From Acidobacteriota bacterium (GTDB lineage: Bacteria; Acidobacteriota; Terriglobia; Terriglobales; Acidobacteriaceae): DNA of 9,180 nucleotides. The notes under the pieces were generated by a model. It did no database searches and had not been told where the DNA came from. It worked only from the letters and a program-made list of their open reading frames with translations. The translations under genes were made by a program, and so were the position numbers. Of this stretch, positions 7,166 through 9,180 are shown piece by piece. Position 1 is the first letter of the stretch, and the number at the start of each line of letters is the position of its first letter. The DNA is taken from NCBI GenBank assembly GCA_021819255.1, contig JAKART010000063.1, positions 1 through 9,180 on the forward strand, read 5' to 3'.

Positions 7166-7622
7166 GAAGCCTATCGCTCCGTTTGTTCCTCGATCTACCG
7201 CAAGATCCGAGTCGCCGATCGGCAGGGCACTTGGTCTGAAGAGCATGGACGTGCCTGCGCTTATCCATGCTGCCACTGCCGGGTTGTCCTGGAGCGCCTT
7301 CAAAAGGTTTTTGGAGGCGGCAGGACTGACCCAGCAGGAGGTTGCGCACTACCTCGATGTCCCCGAAAGGACAGTCGCGCGGCGGCGAGAGGCGGGCGCG
7401 TTTGACCGGCGTGAGTCGGAACAACTGCTGCGTCTTGCTGAAATATGGGAAGCCGCCCTGGAGCTCTTCGATGGCGATGCGGAGCGAACCCGCTCCTGGC
7501 TCACTTCGAAGCGGAGACTCAACTTCGGCGGAGCAAAGGCGATCGATTATGCGAAGAATGAGTTTGGCGCCCGAGAGGTGCGCGCATTGATTGGCCGGTT
7601 GGAAGATGGGACCATCTCTTGA
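7152..7622 (+). CDS. Xre/MbcA/ParS-type antitoxin (DUF2384)
   Basis: 156-residue antitoxin of the RES-Xre type II module. After a disordered N-terminus (1-30), residues about 45-82 form an Xre-like helix-turn-helix around LTQQEVAHYLDVPERTVARR. The C-terminal DUF2384 domain (about 92-153) has the expected ending: LNFGGAKAIDYAKNEFGAREV then ALIGRLEDG, the part that occludes the toxin active site in characterised homologues. It is predicted to bind and neutralise the next gene's product and to repress its own promoter as a complex. The ATG at 7152 is the first in frame and has only a distant GGAG (7136-7139), in keeping with a weak or leaderless start. Its stop overlaps the toxin start by four bases, implying translational coupling. 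Length and organisation are typical. It is transcribed divergently from the transporter. Confidence 0.92.
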   Translation: MAVATKPIAPFVPRSTARSESPIGRALGLKSMDVPALIHAATAGLSWSAFKRFLEAAGLTQQEVAHYLDVPERTVARRREAGAFDRRESEQLLRLAEIWEAALELFDGDAERTRSWLTSKRRLNFGGAKAIDYAKNEFGAREVRALIGRLEDGTIS

Positions 7623-8092
7623 TCGAGGCCTACCGGATCACCAAACAGCCCGAGAGGAGAAAAGCATTTTCGGGAGCGGGAGCAAGGCTGTACGGCGGCA
7701 GGTGGAACAGCGTAGGGACTGAGGCGGTCTACGCGAGCGCGCAACGCTCCTTGGCAGTGCTCGAGGTGCTGGTTCACCTGGAGGGTGGCGCGGTAGGAAG
7801 GGGCACGATTGTGCAGCCTTACCTCATCTATCCGCTCTGGTTCGATGAGGAACTTCTTGAAGAACTCTCTGCCTCAAGCCTGCCTGCGGACTGGGCAACG
7901 CATCCGCCGGCGAGGTCTACGCAGCAAATCGGCGACGACTGGGTATCGCGCGCCGGCAGTCCCGTGCTCTCCGTGCCGAGCGCGGTTGTGCCTGAAGAGT
8001 ATAACTATCTTCTGAATCCCAACCACAAGCGATTCAGTGAAGTTCAGATCGGTTCACCTCGTCCGTGCAGCATCGATCCGCGGCTGCTCTGA
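7619..8092 (+). CDS. RES-domain toxin (NAD+-targeting)
   Basis: 157-residue toxin of the RES family. Characterised members deplete NAD+ (MbcT-like phosphorolysis or NAD+ degradation) or ADP-ribosylate a target (ParT); which applies here is unknown. The family fold is clear. YRIT near the N-terminus is followed by GARLYGGRWN (21-30), Y38, SLAVLEVLVHLE (44-55), SVPSAVVPEEYNYLLNP (118-134) and a C-terminal basic segment. The likely active-site residues R28, Y38, E49 and S121 are all present, so the toxin looks intact. The start is a TTG at 7619 inside the tetranucleotide TTGA, which also contains the antitoxin stop. A weak start codon in a stop-start overlap should keep toxin synthesis dependent on antitoxin translation. 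No ATG early enough to keep YRIT exists. Confidence 0.93.
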   Translation: MIEAYRITKQPERRKAFSGAGARLYGGRWNSVGTEAVYASAQRSLAVLEVLVHLEGGAVGRGTIVQPYLIYPLWFDEELLEELSASSLPADWATHPPARSTQQIGDDWVSRAGSPVLSVPSAVVPEEYNYLLNPNHKRFSEVQIGSPRPCSIDPRLL

Positions 8093-8109
8093 GGACCGCC
8101 AATGATTAC

Positions 8110-8281
8110 GGGTGGGGCATAAAGCGAAGTGAGCGCCCCGTAGACCCCATCTTGAGCGAATACGATTCGAGCGGCATTGCACTGCCATGCCACACCCACG
8201 GGGCGTGCAATGCCGGGGCCCCGCGGACAGGGCTGCGGAGCGTTGAACTGCCCGCCGCCGGAAGCACAATGCCTGGCCCCC
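8110..8281. repeat. Nested inverted repeats downstream of the toxin
   Basis: The 289-bp gap 8093-8381 is rich in structure. CGGCATTGCAC (8172-8182) and GTGCAATGCCG (8205-8215) form a perfect 11-bp stem around a 22-nt loop. GGGTGGGGCA (8110-8119) pairs with TGCCACACCC (8188-8197) with one mismatch, overlapping that loop, so the two pairings are mutually exclusive. A further CAATGCC followed by a GC-rich block recurs at 8267-8280, resembling 8208-8220. This could be a REP-like element, a structured RNA or a folded 3' UTR. No coding frame here looks real. Confidence 0.45.
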
Positions 8282-8310
8282 GGCGAGGTTCCAGACGGTC
8301 GCACTTGAGA

Positions 8311-8330
8311 GAGCGTCTCGTAAGACGCTC
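8311..8330 (+). terminator. Perfect 8-bp hairpin before the 71-residue gene
   Basis: GAGCGTCT (8311-8318) and AGACGCTC (8323-8330) form a perfect stem with a CGTA loop, followed by ATCTTTAAGATCTTATATG. The trailing T-rich tract is interrupted, so this is a plausible but imperfect terminator for the toxin-antitoxin transcript. It could instead be a 5' leader or operator element of the next gene, whose start is 52 bp downstream. Confidence 0.4.
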
Positions 8331-8367
8331 ATCTTTAAGATCTTATATGTTGACAGACATCGTGACG

Positions 8368-8375
8368 AAGGAGGT
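8368..8375 (+). promoter_or_regulatory. Consensus Shine-Dalgarno for the 71-residue gene
   Basis: AAGGAGGT is a near-perfect anti-16S match, with its GGAGG core seven bases before the ATG at 8382. It is the strongest ribosome binding site in the window and is the main support that the short frame downstream is a real gene. A TTATAT at 8343-8348 might be its -10, but no matching -35 is evident. Confidence 0.7.
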
Positions 8376-8381
8376 AAAAAC

Positions 8382-8597
8382 ATGTCATTTGGCAAAGTAA
8401 TTCCCGTGGAAGGGCTGCGGCCGAACGGGGCGGAAGACGAGCTTGTGTGGTCGGGGCGCGTCGAGATTCGCACACATGCGAAGGCGGGCAGTGTCAGTTA
8501 TACCGCCGAGCTGACCTACGAGTGTGGGGACGGCAAGATGGAGAAACTGCTCCGGGAACACTTGGAAGAATTTGTGAAGAGCCTTCCAGCCGTATAG
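8382..8597 (+). CDS. Small hypothetical protein (71 residues)
   Basis: I do not recognise this protein. Its 71 residues contain no signal peptide or membrane segment. The pattern suggests two beta strands (about 20-30, ELVWSGRVEIR, and 38-47, SYTAELTYEC), then a charged amphipathic helix at 52-69 (KMEKLLREHLEEFVKSL). A beta-beta-alpha layout of this size could be a small dimer or nucleic-acid-binding or accessory protein, but no motif proves that. It is judged real because of the consensus AAGGAGGT seven bases before the ATG and its sensible soluble composition. It lies 289 bp after the toxin, with a hairpin between, so it is probably a separate transcript, and 49 bp before a membrane-protein gene with which it may be co-transcribed. 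Confidence 0.65.
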   Translation: MSFGKVIPVEGLRPNGAEDELVWSGRVEIRTHAKAGSVSYTAELTYECGDGKMEKLLREHLEEFVKSLPAV

Positions 8598-8646
8598 GCA
8601 AATAGCCGGCGGGGCTGCCGAGGGGGCTAGAATCTGAGACGAGCGT

Positions 8647-9096
8647 ATGTGCATGGCCGAGCATGTTTTGAAGGGGCTGAGAGATTTCGCGGCAGTGGCT
8701 GTCTCGGTAGCTGTCCTCGCCGTGACTTTGTCGTTCAATCGCTGGCAGCGACGCTTGGCAAGGGAGCAACTCCGGCACCAGCTCTATGAACGCAGAATGG
8801 CTGTCTATAGCACCTTTTGCGAACTCCTGACGGACCTCCCTTATGCGAATAGCCGCGAAAAGGTTACCTCCCTCTCTCGGAGCGCTCGCCTCGCCCGCTC
8901 TGAGATCCCATTTCTTTTCGAGGATGATAGGGATCTTCAGACCTATGTAGATCAACTATTGCAGCGTGTGAATGACGAGGTCGTAAATGGGATCTTTTTC
9001 CTGGATGGCATGCAGCAACAGCCGGGTATGATGAACGACCCCACGATCGCCAAGAGCTGGACAGAGCGAGCGAGCCAGCTTATAACTTATCCGTAA
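8647..9096 (+). CDS. Membrane-anchored hypothetical protein, probably 3'-truncated by an IS
   Basis: I do not recognise a named family. The 149-residue product has one N-terminal hydrophobic helix (about 13-30, FAAVAVSVAVLAVTLSF). A strongly basic helix follows directly (32-54, with RWQRRLAREQL and LYERRMAVY), then a helical soluble region, predicted cytoplasmic. This single-TM plus basic-helix design is seen in many uncharacterised bacterial proteins. The start may be ATG 8647 or 8653; neither has a strong ribosome site, and TAGAAT at 8628-8633 could be a -10. The last codons overlap the tail of a convergent transposase frame. If the element's end is near 9072, residues from about 143 (SQLITYP) derive from the IS and the native C-terminus is lost. 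It lies 49 bp after the 71-residue gene. Confidence 0.6.
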   Translation: MCMAEHVLKGLRDFAAVAVSVAVLAVTLSFNRWQRRLAREQLRHQLYERRMAVYSTFCELLTDLPYANSREKVTSLSRSARLARSEIPFLFEDDRDLQTYVDQLLQRVNDEVVNGIFFLDGMQQQPGMMNDPTIAKSWTERASQLITYP

Positions 9097-9180
9097 ATAG
9101 TGATTGTCCGTCTCCAACAGATCAGAGCGGCGGCAAGGTGGAGTAGCGCCAAGTAGCTGTCTGCGGTTTTCTCAAAACTG
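9087..9180 (-). mobile_element. C-terminal end of an IS transposase (IS5/IS4-like DDE), cut by the window edge
   Basis: The minus strand encodes about 30 residues to a TAA at 9089-9087. The tail, FEKTADSYLALLHLAAALI then CWRR, resembles the C-terminus of IS5-superfamily DDE transposases, which commonly end with a Lys/Thr-Ala-x-x-Tyr-Leu-Ala helix of the form HLAxxLIxxR. The rest lies beyond the window. GAGCCAGCTTATAACTTATC starting at 9072 is a candidate terminal inverted repeat, 15 bases outside the stop. The family call is from motif memory and only a fragment is visible, so subgroup and intactness are unknown. Confidence 0.65.

Noticed and set aside
1..9180. CRISPR arrays, tRNA/rRNA genes, phage genes
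   Set aside because: No regularly spaced repeats, tRNA cloverleaf signatures, rRNA-like sequence or phage structural proteins were seen on either strand.

Overview
The window is moderately GC-rich bacterial DNA carrying a Tat-exported sulfatase, a GH3 glycosidase, a ribokinase-family kinase, a GRP-type sugar transporter and a RES-Xre toxin-antitoxin pair. This mix fits a carbohydrate-degrading soil or sediment bacterium, most likely Acidobacteriota (Terriglobia-like). That assignment is an inference from gene content and protein flavour only; no rRNA or other marker gene is present.

Layout. Bases 1-1593 hold a short leader with a hairpin and then a Tat-exported sulfatase on the + strand. It converges on a minus-strand carbohydrate block. 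Read in the direction of transcription (high to low coordinates), that block is: a GRP-family 10-TM sugar transporter broken by five single-base indels (6762-5785), a small ABM-fold protein with a GTG start (5696-5391), a ribokinase-like PfkB kinase (5270-4329), and a secreted GH3 beta-glycosidase (4029-1840). The simplest reading is that GH3 releases sugar from glycosides outside the cytoplasm, the transporter imports it, and the kinase phosphorylates it. The sulfatase may desulfate the same or a related glycan, but it has its own upstream region and need not be co-regulated.

A 389-bp gene-free stretch (6763-7151) separates this block from a + strand accessory segment. That segment starts with a DUF2384/Xre antitoxin and a RES-domain toxin, coupled by a 4-nt TTGA overlap. 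A repeat-rich, structured intergenic region follows. Next come an unrecognised 71-residue protein with a consensus Shine-Dalgarno, and an unrecognised membrane-anchored protein. The 3' end of the membrane protein runs into the last codons of a convergent IS transposase cut by the window edge.

The most useful second looks are the clustered frameshifts in an otherwise conserved transporter, a pair of GTKGCAAC motifs around the antitoxin -10/start, the nested inverted repeats downstream of the toxin, and the apparent IS junction that probably truncates the membrane protein. I see no convincing wholly new system. The two unknown small genes beside a toxin-antitoxin module and an IS are the best candidates for undescribed biology.
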